In this document: positions 35,130 to 45,758 of the stretch, piece after piece | How the letters are laid out: every line of letters starts with the position of its first letter | How positions within the stretch are numbered: position 1 is the stretch's first letter | Origin: Agriotes lineatus | Lineage: Eukaryota > Arthropoda > Insecta > Coleoptera > Elateridae | NCBI GenBank assembly: GCA_940337035.1 | Contig: CALNHX010002822.1 | Location: 62,001-126,000 of the forward strand | Length of the DNA: 64,000 nucleotides | Direction of reading: 5' to 3' | Made by a program: the position numbers and the translations under genes | The notes under the pieces: model-generated | What the model was told of the DNA's origin: nothing | Databases searched by the model: none | The model's input: only the letters and a program-made list of their open reading frames with translations

Positions 35130-37130
35130 GTAGTAAATCGGTAACCGCCAGAACGCAGACAGACTGATTTTTTTAGATAACCACACTTATCGTGTGGGCC
35201 GAACTAGCTCTATTCGGCGCATTTTAGGTCGTGGATTTGGAGCTTAACGGTGCATCCTGCAAATAGCTACAAAACACAATAGGGTGCCAGGAATCAAAGT
35301 AATTCCGAAAAAAATAACCCAACAACGGTTGACTAGGGTTTATTAAATGTAAAAGATTGGTAGAACATCAAAACAGTGTAGATAAATGGTTTAAATTACA
35401 AAATAATATCGTAAAGTTTCACGGAAGGTTTCCACACGTATAATGCTAAGGAACCCCGTTGTGGTTTTTTAAACATTTGAACTTGTCGAATTAATCGAGA
35501 GATGTGCACATCGCAGTCAGTAAAAACCTTAATCGCAGGTCACCGAAAACCTAAAAGTGAGTGTGCCTTTTACATCAAATTTGAACTTGAAATATTGTGA
35601 TAGTAATTAAGGAATTATTAAAATATAAATACATTAATAACGCGCGTAACTCTTCAGGTACTGGCGTCGCAAATAAATAAAATTCACCACACTAACCTCT
35701 GGTGCTCGGAAAATACTTGAAAGTTGGCGTTGGCCGTGAGTTGCCATAAACGGGATTTCCGAAATCAACGGGCTATCTGAAAGTGGTGCTTTTGATTGAG
35801 CTGCCGGAATTGGCACGTGGGAAGATGCTTGCGTCCATTCGCCCGCCGCCGGAGCACAGGAAAATCTTGGCAAAATATTCCCTCGTAGAGTAATTGTTGT
35901 GATAAAACGCTTGTTCCAAAGGCTACAATAAAAGAGCTAAAAGCGACTAATTAATATGGGAATAACAAGGTTTGAAATTCCATTATACCTGATCTATTTT
36001 CAGCTCTCGAAATAGAATGCTTAATTAAGCACAAGGTAGATCTCCCGTTTAGCAAGCTGCTAGGACGAGTCGCCAAAGGAAAAATGAGCTCAAGCCAAGT
36101 CGCAAGTTGCCGGAGAAGAGATAACAAAAGCTCTGCGCCCTGAAGATAGCGAGCGGGGACTGATACCGGTATAAAAATGGACGGAACTGGGAAATTGAAC
36201 AATTCGAAATGCAAACTGATTACGATTTAAATTCAAATATACAGGTTAAGCCTGAAATAATTGGGTAAATTGAGAAAACAATTAAGCGGCGCGAAAAATG
36301 GTTTCAATAGTGTCTACTGTTAAGGCCTAAGGAACCTTAAGCACCTTATAAAAGCTAAGTGTCAATAGAAATCGTGTTGTATTTTTCTTTTCTTTCGTAG
36401 CTTCGGTTAATGTGCTTAGAAGATTTGCATTACCGGTGTTGGCGTTAGTACTGAGCTGCGTCGTTTATATTCTTCTCTCAATACCTTTTTACTAAAATAA
36501 TTCCTTTATTTCATATTTTCTACTCCTTATAATTGCCATCCTTTTTCCTGTGTACCGTCAAATCAAATTCCGTGTTCGTTATACGACTTTCACAGAATGG
36601 TTATTTTGCCTAATTCATTTTCACGTTGTTGGTAATTTGAATGTGTTTGTAGTTGTTATGATTTTCTTATTTTGTGGTTTATTACCGGTTGCAAGCTTCC
36701 TCATTTGCTTTTTGAACATGTGTTTTAGGATTTTCCGCTGCACGATTTTTTCACTGTGTCGTTTTTCATGATATTGTATTTTATAGTGGTTGTTAAAAAA
36801 CTACGAACATCCGGCGCTAGCTGTCCCCTGGCTGTATTTCTGTCTTACGCAAATGTAACAAAGACGGAATGCCATTGTATCATTCTCTATTACACAGTTT
36901 AAATGCAGCTGTTCAGTTATAAGAAGAAGATGTACATGGGTAAGTTGCCATTTACTACCATGGAATAAGATTTTAATCTTTATTTTTACTACGCCATCAA
37001 GTCTACAATAACCAAGAAAGTTGACAAACAAGTTAATCCGATCAATGATTCACAAGCGCATAGAAATATCTAACCCTGTCTTTGAAACTCTACCATTAGA
37101 AGTTCAATATAAAAATCCGGCTCTTTTGGA
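35130..37130. other. Unassigned region
   Basis: The segment at about 35640-36220 is GC-richer and open on the minus strand in two separate frames (35873-35634, 36214-35951), with a Ser/Pro/Ala-rich composition and no known similarity. It could be an exon or untranslated region, but I cannot support a gene. 36801-37031 on the minus strand reads a 76-codon frame of unknown kind, directly downstream (on that strand) of the primer-binding-site-like word at 37133-37150, so it could be retroelement leader. Confidence 0.3.
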
Positions 37131-37132
37131 GC

Positions 37133-37150
37133 TCCTCCGATTGGGCGCCA
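37133..37150 (-). other. Primer binding site-like word of an LTR element
   Basis: On the minus strand AACTGGCGCCCAATCGGAGG begins with the 10 bases TGGCGCCCAA shared by tRNA-Lys primer sites of many LTR retrotransposons. The second half matches poorly. The LTR would lie at about 37151-37620, but no second copy is in the window, so this is tentative. Confidence 0.3.
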
Positions 37151-37743
37151 GTTGTAACAGGGATACGCCGCTATTTATTAATTTGGCTCTGGCTCGTTGC
37201 AGGCTAGATCAATAGCAATGAGATCTCTATTATGCTATTAATCATCCACCTTGAGTAATGACTGACAATTACAGCTGGTTAACAATATGTATCCATCCTC
37301 GCAGGTTTCTGCAGCGATGCCTTGCTATTACGTCACTTGCCGATCGGCGGCTTTCTTTGTTGGGTTTCTTACCACCAAATCGCCCAACCGCAGTCTCTGC
37401 AGGACTTTGGTACCTCTGTGCAGCTAACTAGTTGCTACAGCAATGCTTTTCTGCTTTCGAATTCCCTCGGTGGCACCCTTGTGCCCGCAAACAAAAATAT
37501 ACAGTCACCCCGAAATCAAGCGTGTGTCAAGGTTTTTCATAGAAATACATGTTTCTCACTCCCCGCGACATTTGCAACCAATTGTAACGTTTTTATTATA
37601 GGTTGATTTTGTACGGAAAGTAGGGAAATTGTAACCCCATTGTGAGTTATAGCATGGCGAAGTAACCAATACACTCCTGTAATCATAACTGAATAAGGGT
37701 TGCCTCTAAACGATTTTAGCTATATGACTTTGAACTCACTTAA

Positions 37744-40545
37744 CCCATTAACGGCCAACGATAGAAATAACACTTTAGGAACAAAAATTTTATATTTTTC
37801 TAACAAATGTACAACAGAAAGACTAAATCTAAAACAAAAAATACAAAAATGTTTTGTTCTCTATCAGATATTAAATGGTGCGTTTACGCACCTTTGGCCG
37901 ATAAAGGTATACCAAGCGACAAGAATTACTAATACGGTTTCTCGTGAAAGGTCTCAAAACATTTGGAGTGCAAATGGACATTGCATTTGCTGCATAAGAA
38001 AAGTGTGTGGCTTTTTCAAATTCTACATCTTTTTCTTGCCTTTTCTTCACTTTCCACAATGACGTGTCCAATGTTGTCAAAACGAATTTCAGCAGGCAAA
38101 CTGTTGTGCGATGGGCGACCTTTGCTTGAGTTTGATTCTAAAGGTAGGTTTAGCTCAATATTATCCGGATCCTGTTTTTCGTTCTCTTTAGCGTCATTCG
38201 ACATTTCTTCACTTTTTATCATAACAAGAACCAAGTAAGACTTGAATTCTAACTGATCCATTTTGCTGTTGTTTGCGATTCTATATATTTTCCAAGCATT
38301 TACCACTGCCCTGTCAATAACATTGATGAATAACGGCCACCACCATTTTTTACCACGTATTCTTATTCTATAATTTGCTATCCCATTGTCATGCAAATCT
38401 ACTCCCCCCATATTTTTGTTGTATTCGCTGATCATTAGAGGTTGGGTTATAGGAGTATCTTTTTTTTCCTTTCGGTTATACCTTTTAGTAATTACCGTTG
38501 GAAAAATGGATGTTTGATTACTGACTGCTGTTACGACAGAATTGTCGTTCCATCTAACAACTGCAGTTTCAGTTCGTTCGTCGAAGGCAAAATCAAACGA
38601 ACCTCTTTCTCTTTTACCCATTTTCTTGGTATTTTGAAGAGGACATTCAGGAAGTCTATATTCCCGTACAGTGCCTGTTGCAAAGTATCCATTTTCTCTC
38701 AGTAAACTGAATAAATTGTAAGAGGAAAAGAAGTTATCAAAAAAAAACTTTATGTTCTTTGGGATTAGTAACAACATCGAGTAAGTCCATAACGACTTGA
38801 GCTCCTACACCAAACTCAGATTTTTCAGTATTTGGAGTTGCGCCAGCGTAAGGAATGAATTTGAACAAATAACCACCAGAACTGCATAAACACCAAAGCT
38901 TAAATCCGAACCTTGCAGGCTTTCCTCTGATAAACATTTTAGCGGAATGTCTCATCAACCGCAAGATTATGGGAAAATATCCCGAACTGCAAATTTCTCT
39001 TGTTTATTTCATCAAAAAGGGGTCTCAGTTTTGCAAATTGGTCGTTCTTGTCTAATGCTTTATTGTCAGACACATGCAAATTTCGTTTGATTTGTCTAAA
39101 TCTATTGCGACTCATTGCATTTCTGACTATTGCAAGGCATTTGTCTTCGTCTATAGACCAATACATATCCATTCGGGGCAAGATGTGGTAACCTGATCAA
39201 ATTAGAATAGCAATAAATCGCTTAAGTGATGAAATGTTAAATGTGAAGTCGTGACGATTGTTGTCGTATGCATATTTTTTTGAATAATCGATAATTTTGG
39301 ATAGCAGTTCATCGTCGAAGAATAAATAAAAAATCTCTAATGGAGATTTTCCACCTAAGCTAGCCTCTATAGTTTCTTTGTTCGCCTCCTCCACAGAAAT
39401 GGGTGTCGTTGTAAATACTGGCTTCTTTTTCCCCCATTTCGGTACATATTTTTTTGTTTTAGATGCTTTGGAGGATGCTTTTGATCTTTTTGTAGGAATT
39501 ACGTCAGCTACAGCTTCTGATTGAGGAGTAATATTTCTCTCGCTGTGTAAATGAACTTTAAATGTACCTGCTACATCTGTTGGCAAAGTTTCTGTCATCA
39601 GTTGATCTTCGTCAATATCTTCCTCATCGGTCAACTCGTCAACAACAGGCGGCACATACACTACATCTACTGTTTTAGATGTCGCAACCTCATCATCTTC
39701 TTCTAAAAGAGCTGTCAGTTCTTGAAGAGTTAGTGGACTCTTATCATTCCACGACATTACAACTTTTCTAAAGGGTTCAATAGTGTCAAGAAATTTTGTA
39801 GTAATTTATGGGAATACATAACTTACCTTTTATCGACTTGAGCGCTACAATATAATGTAATACTGGAGGAACAAGGGTTATGTAAAACACTACAAAACAA
39901 CACAACACGGTAATAAAAACATCCACACAGCAGCATAAATAACTGTGAACTAAATGCATATAGTAGGATGACACCACCGTCACAGAATAATGCAGAATGG
40001 CCTCTAGGCTTAAAATTCAGCTATTTTTTCTTTGCGCATGCGCGAGTTCTGGTGGTGTGCAGTCAGCTGTTTTCCATATTTTACACGTGTACCTGTGTAG
40101 GTCAATGACCCCTTATAAGAAGGTTATGTGCAAATGTGACGCAGTGACATACTATACGTATTGCGCTAAAGGTGCGTAAACGCACCATTATGTTCAAATG
40201 GCGGCAAATAACACCAAAATGAAAAATATTTAGAATTTTCTGCATTATTAGATAACACTCAACTATAAAGTATGTAAAAATATGAAAAAAACCGAGAACT
40301 ACAATTTTTCTAAAGCTTTTGACTCCACTTCAAAAACGATACAAAAATTCATGTCAATATGCCCAACTTGTGATATGCAGAATTCTAGAACTAGAAAATA
40401 ATGTCTGGATATTCAAAATTTTATTTAGTCTGAAAGGCTTTCTACAGCACCGGAATACATAAAAAATTATATAAAAAACCTTAGTCACTTATAAAAAAAA
40501 ATATAAGTAAAATGTTGCGTTTACACACCTTTGGCGTTAAATGGG
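37744..40545 (-). mobile_element. piggyBac-type transposon with both ends
   Basis: Flanked on both sides by TTAA (37740-37743 and 40546-40549), the target duplication of piggyBac elements. The left end reads CCCATTAACGGCCAACG and the reverse complement of the right end CCCATTTAACGCCAAAGG. The length is about 2.8 kb. A subterminal repeat GGTGCGTTTACGCACC occurs at 37877-37892 and, inverted, at 40171-40186; a related word CCAAAGGTGTGTAAACGC lies at the very right end. The transposase frame runs on the minus strand. Confidence 0.92.
37929..39757 (-). pseudogene. piggyBac transposase, two stops and two frameshifts
   Basis: The start is MSWNDKS at 39757. An acidic N-terminus (VDELTDEEDIDEDQL) is typical of the family. 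Blocks of the DDE domain follow: GKSPLEIFYLFFDDELL, RFIAILI-stop-SGYHILPR, MYWSIDED, NLAVDE (first catalytic Asp), PARFGFKLWCLCSSGGYLF, VFFDNFFSSYNLF (second Asp), MGGVDLHD (third Asp block) and WWWPLFINVIDRAVVNAW. The end is a Cys/His cluster, CSKCNVHLHSKCFETFH, stop TAG at 37931-37929. In-frame stops lie after AILI (39197) and after RKRCRI (38016); frameshifts lie between 38964 and 38939 and at the run of eight T after KVFF near 38745. All catalytic aspartates are still readable, so decay is recent or moderate. Confidence 0.92.
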
Positions 40546-40559
40546 TTAAAAACGGCCAC

Positions 40560-41290
40560 TTTGCCCTTCGGTCTATTATTTCCTGCCACTAAGTCTACCC
40601 CATTTACTCCATTTGTGATTTTGAACAGGCTTTGTATGTGCACTTTTAACAGTATAAAGTACAGTCGGTAAGAAAAAGTCAACCTAAAATTTGACAGTTC
40701 TGCATTCTCCATGCATGAAGTGCATTAACGTTGTTGAAAATAACATAACTGACCCTTTAAGTTCATAAAGATGCTACGGTAATTACGACAATCAAACAAA
40801 TCCATACGGTGGCAGGTCAAATTTGTTACAGGGTAATTACGCTTACGACAATTAATTAACGAACCAATACTATGGCTTCGCTAAATTATAATTAACCCAC
40901 AAAATCACACAACCCTGCAACAAAAAATTGCAGCGGCTGATTTACAGTTGGTCAAAGTATGTGGTTGTGTACTAGCTCAAAATAGGAGTTTTGTCGATGT
41001 TTTATTTGGTATTAAAACACGCCACCCATGGCAAGGTGCATTATTATTTCTCTATATCTATCGAATAATGTAATTAGCCGTGTCGTTTTTTCTGGTTCGT
41101 CAAATAAATAAAATGTAGGCAATTATTTGATAATATTACATTTAGAGGTAATAGCTGTTGCACTACCACTAATCGGCACATGGACATAGATTAGTTACCT
41201 TATATACCTAATTAAAAGTAATATATTCTCACTTGATAAAAACAAATATAAAGAACGATCGTATAAAGTTTCAAATATTTCCAAACGATT
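40560..41290. other. AT-rich stretch, nothing recognised
   Basis: There are no frames with known similarity. The short frame at 40712-40521 on the minus strand overlaps the piggyBac end and looks accidental. Confidence 0.4.
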
Positions 41291-41296
41291 TCATGG

Positions 41297-41526
41297 TAAC
41301 GTATGGGTCATAAGTTTTGAGAAAATGCTTAATCAGCAAAATAACGAAATTTTATTCAAACGTAAATTAATGGTTAATTTTAGATCTTTTATTAACAACA
41401 TGAAAACTAATCTCAATAACAACAAAACACGATTTGTTTACCGGTTTCCCGACAACTAGATCAGACATCAAAATCGAGCAGAAATTACAAGCCAACTTTT
41501 TCTCAAAACTTATGACCCATACGTTA
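41297..41526. mobile_element. MITE with 29-bp perfect inverted ends
   Basis: TAACGTATGGGTCATAAGTT continues to 41325, and its exact reverse complement closes the unit at 41498-41526. If the outer TA pairs are target duplication, the element is about 226 bp with mariner-like TA insertion. There is no coding capacity. The internal part is AT-rich. Confidence 0.8.
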
Positions 41527-41835
41527 TTTTGTATAATTTCGTATTATCTTTCTATCAATTTATAATTTTAAGAATTTTTAATATTTGATACTAACATATG
41601 TAGTCTTCCTTCTCCACTACCTTTTTCGATTTCTTCTACCATTCATGCTTCTGGTTATTTTTCCAGCTTGCAACATATAGCATCTCGAGATCTTCGACAT
41701 ACTTCCACCATCTCCTTCTTGGTTTTCACCTACCTTTACTAGAGTATACCTTTCTATTTAATTAAAATATTCGTAAATTTACTGATACTCCTATATTAGG
41801 TCCTACACAAAATAGGTTAAGGTAATTTCTATTCC

Positions 41836-42087
41836 CCCAACTGGGGGCGGGCTGCTATAAGGACCTTCCGTCCCTCTTCAGCCAAGAACGGAAAACTGTA
41901 GGATGGGTGAGAGAAAGGAGGAGTAGAGAATGGAAGAAAGGTCAGGAAAGGTGGAGAACTGCTCCGGCATTCACCTCAGGGAAGGTACTCTGTTGACTCA
42001 GGAAAACCACTTAAAAACCTGAATCAAGGCAGACTACCTCCCGAATGCTAGGTAGACGTTCTAACGCACTACGCTACGGACCTCGGT
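41836..42087 (-). mobile_element. tRNA-derived SINE-like element
   Basis: A GC-rich island in AT-rich DNA. Read on the minus strand from about 42087 it starts GTCCGTAGCGTAGTGCGTT, which resembles an RNA polymerase III A box (TAGCGTAGTG). About 45 bases later comes TGCCTTGATTCAGG, which resembles a B box. A body with GTGGTTTTCCTGAGTC, GAATGCCGGAGCAG and pyrimidine-rich stretches follows. This order is typical of arthropod SINEs. No target duplication was identified and the 3' limit is approximate. Confidence 0.55.
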
Positions 42088-42799
42088 GTCTATACATATT
42101 CCCTAAATCCAATGGCTTTTTCTTATTCCTCACTTTTTATCCTCCTCCTTTGTTAGAGATTTTCATAGCATTTCAGAATTATTTCATGCACGTTATTTCA
42201 ACAATTTTACTAGTGGCTTGCCTCCTGTATTATTATCTACAAGCAGGCCGTATTTTTATTCTCAAGGAAAGGAAAAAAAGAATATACAACTTTACAACAC
42301 TTTAAATGACATTTAATTCTATAATAAAACATTAATTATAGTGTGATAAAAAATTATTTTTATCTAATATGGCTATGAAATAGTTTTTAATTATGAATGC
42401 AACTATAATAAGTCACTTAAAAATCAAATGTCAAGTTTGTCATTTAAGTATAACCGTAGCTGCATTCATAAATTAGTAACTATTCCATAGTCATACTAGA
42501 TGAATATCATGTTTGATCATACTATATTTAACAATGAGTTAGTAAAAGCTAATTAACTAAAAGAAGAAACATTAAGATTAATAACAAACAAAGACAATAG
42601 TGCAGGTACTATCCAATTTTATTGAATAAAAATCGTTTTCAATAAAAATTTCCAATATCCACTATCGTTTCTAATTTAAAAAGAAACTCGTGTTTAAATA
42701 CAATTGTAAAGCTTTGAAGTAAACCAAGAGAAAAGCGATTTCATTAAAACCCAATGTGTAAAGTAAAGACATGCTGGTCAACTTTCCTTGCGTATACAT

Positions 42800-43376
42800 A
42801 TTTTTTTAATTCATTTCCATGGAGTAATCATATTGTCTCCGAAAATAGCTAAACTGTTGTACCCTATCTATTTCTATACCTCTCTGTCATTTATTTTAAT
42901 TTCAAATTTCTGTTGTGTTATTGTTATCTTTTCTTTTCTGGTCATTTTCATATTTTTGTTTTTTTCTTCGTTGATTCTGAACCCAGAACTTCTATTTGAT
43001 ATCTTCAATGGCTTTAGCTCTTTCATTTGTTTTTCCATTGTGGCTTTTACTCATCGGTATACGTTAAAAAACGTTGTAGACAGTGAATATTCTTATCTTA
43101 GGCCTCTCTACACTTAGAATTTTGAGGACAGCATATACTTCCACCATGTTCCTTGATCCCAATAGTGGCATTTGTGTTAATGTTATTTATTTTTCTGGTA
43201 GTACTATTTTTCTTATTGTACTATACAGTTCCTGGCCTTCTTTATCACACCGTAAGCTTCTTAAAATCAACAAACACAGTGTATTTGTTTCTATTTGGAA
43301 CTCATTACTCTTCAGCTGTAAAGATATAGTCTGTCGGTTACACTTGAAAGCTCATTTACAACAGATAACAAAGTAA
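42800..43376 (-). pseudogene. RTE-like reverse transcriptase remnant
   Basis: Minus strand, from about 43376: ETNTLCLLILRSLRCDKEGQ (eroded form of the FxDFKKAYDSIDR block), ELYSTIRKIVLPEK, ITLTQMPLLG. Then from about 43060: SSGFRINEEKNKNMKMTR and FEIKINDREV, the region after the catalytic pair. The palm segment in between is deleted. The two hydrophobic plus-strand frames over this interval are its antisense shadow. Confidence 0.6.
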
Positions 43377-43389
43377 AGAGAGAGCGACT

Positions 43390-43737
43390 TTCAGGCGGCC
43401 AAACTAAGTTCGATTCCTAGTAACTATAGAGGGATTTTAAATATAACATATTTACCAATTACCGCCCTAACACATGTAGTAACCGTTAACCCCTAACAAG
43501 AGAACTTTTCCTCATTTTTGACGAGCAATGCTAGCCACCCACCTGGTTTACCAGCAAAAAATACTCAGAACCAGAAGTTTGTACAATTAAACAGGCCACT
43601 GTCCTAATACTAAATTAGGGAGAGACGAACAAAATAAAAGACGCAGACAACTCGTTTTAATGGAACATAGTCTGGTTTTAAAGCGGAAAATACAGGCGTT
43701 TGCCAATAAAAGTCGAATCGATAAAGACGTATAGGTG
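43390..43737. other. Short intergenic stretch before the BEL/Pao element
   Basis: No gene, repeat or terminal duplication was recognised. The five bases before the LTR (43733-43737, AGGTG) do not match those after the other LTR (CCAGT). Confidence 0.4.
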
Positions 43738-44069
43738 TGTTGGGGAGCTTTCCAGTTTTCCGTTATGTTTGGAAAATTCCTGGTTGCTAGCTCGCCGTGG
43801 ACGTTAATGGACTGTATGGATTTATTCTTCACTAAATTATGCACTCGTTGAAAGCAAAGTAAGTAATTTATTGCCATAAATTAACACACAAACATTTGAA
43901 CATTTAAACAAAGGATTAGCTTTCGCGGAGCGGACCCCTTCGCATGCAGTCTCGTTGACAGATGGAAGTTAAGTGAAGCGGCGCGACGAGGCCCGCTCAA
44001 GTTCTGGAATGCGCATAGTACAACCCACAACTACAAGCGAGGCGGCACAATTTTATGAAACACTTAACA
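43738..44069 (-). repeat. 3' LTR of BEL/Pao element A
   Basis: About 332 bp, beginning TGTTGGGGAGC and ending CACTTAACA on the plus strand, thus with TG...CA-type ends. It matches 48443-48772 along its length, with the strongest divergence in the middle. Confidence 0.9.
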
Positions 44070-44264
44070 TACCGCCCGCCTTGGAAAGGGTAACCTTTCA
44101 AATAACAACAGTACAAATTTGACATGTAACATCTAGAGTAAGACATGTAACCAAAATCGACATATACAAAGCATAATAATACATAGATCTTAAGGTAATA
44201 CAAGAAAACCCGAACAATGGATAGCCAAAAGGCTTTGCGAAACACTGCGCAGAACGCTAACGTG

Positions 44265-45758
44265 CTAGTTCACAACACTAGGTAGCGGACACAATTTTGC
44301 GAAGGATCGCTTTACGATCCCTGACGCAGTTCTCACTGACGCCACACGCGTAACGCCGTCAAGGCCAGGGTGCAGCTCGGTGACCCGGCCTAACCTCCAC
44401 TTCAGAGGGAGAAGATTGTCATCCTTGATGAGGACCATGGAACCAGGCTGGAGGTCCGAAAGGTGTGTGCGCCATTTGGTGCGCTGTTGGAGTTCTGAGA
44501 TGTACTCCTTGCTCCATCTTTTCCATACATTCTGGTGGAGCTGTTGTATTCTTTGGTATCTAGACAGCCGAGACTCGGCTATCTCAGTAACGTTGGGGTC
44601 AGGCAGTGATACCAAAGGACGACCGATCAGAAAATGAGCAGGAGTCAAAGGCTGAAGGTCGTTTGGATCAGCGGACAAAGGAGACAGGGGTCGGGAGTTT
44701 AAGGTTGCTTCCACCTGTACTAGCAAAGTGCAAAATTCATCGTAATTTAGACTAGCGTTACCTATAACGCGCCGTATGTGATGTTTGGAGGACTTAATTC
44801 CGACCTCCCACAATCCGCCAAAGTGGGGACTGTGCGCGGGTATAAAATGCCAAGCTACTCCGTCGTTCGCGACTGATTCTGAAATAGAAAGGCCTTGTTC
44901 CGCAAGAAAATTGCCTAATTCGATTAATTCGGAATTAGCGCCGACAAAATTAGTGCCATTGTCTGAATAGACATGAAGCGGTTTGCCTCGACGAGCTACA
45001 AACCGGCGAAAAGCCATTAAGAAGGTTTCAGTAGAAAGGTCAGCGACCAATTCAAGGTGCACTGCTTTTGTGACAAAACAAACGAATAGACAAAGGTAGG
45101 ACTTCACTAGTTTAGGACTACGTCCCTTGCGATCCTTTATCATGAACGGTCCACCATAATCGATACCAGTTGTATGAAATGGGGGCGATTATTGAATACG
45201 AGAGGCTGGCAGATCTCCCATTATGGGTTCGGTTAACTTAGGAGAAAATCTAAAACACCGCAAGCATTGATGAACCACTTGCTTGACTATATTTCTGCCA
45301 GATGTAATCCAATATCGTTCTCTGAGATTAGTTAACAGCATTTGAGGTCCGGCATGGAGAAGCCGAAGGTGCTCATGCGAAACTAGGAGTTTGGCGAATG
45401 GATGTTTGCCAGAAAGCACTAGAGGAAACTTCTTGTCAAAAGGTAATTGAGAGTTGTGGAGCCTACCACCAACTCTTAGCAGTCCCTTGAAATCCAGATA
45501 GGGGTTCAAGGATATCAAAGCAGAAGATTGTTTCACAGGCTTGTTCTGTGACAACAGCTTAAATTCGTCAGGAAATGACTCGCGTTGTGAAAACCTTGCA
45601 AGCCTTGCAAGGGATGCTTGCAGTTCATCTGCAGAAAGGGGCCCACAAAAGACGAGCAGCTTTGAGGGTCCGCGCATTGTTATAAAAACGAAAGCAATAA
45701 GCTGTAACTCGTTGTAAGCGAGCCAAACTTGAATACTGATTGAACGGAAATGGTTCAA
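44265..45758 (-). pseudogene. BEL/Pao element A integrase
   Basis: One frame from 45758 to the TAA near 44265, interrupted by an in-frame stop after LPASRIQ (45189). The first part has the linker, GLLRVGGRLHNSQLPFDKKF and the zinc-binding HHCC region (HEHLRLLHAG ... CLRCFRF). The second is the catalytic core: HTTGIDYGGPF (Asp), VYSDNGTNFVGA (Asp) and HFGGLWEVGIKSSK (Glu), so the D,D-35-E set is present. The BEL-type C-terminal domain follows (TPAHFLIGRPL, SRLSRYQRIQQLHQNVWKRW, LPLKWRLGRV). The upstream Gag-protease frame overlaps its start in another register. Confidence 0.9.

Noticed and set aside
42788..43376. Hydrophobic plus-strand frames that look like membrane proteins
   Set aside because: They are the antisense of an eroded RTE-like reverse transcriptase; the hydrophobicity comes from T-rich composition.
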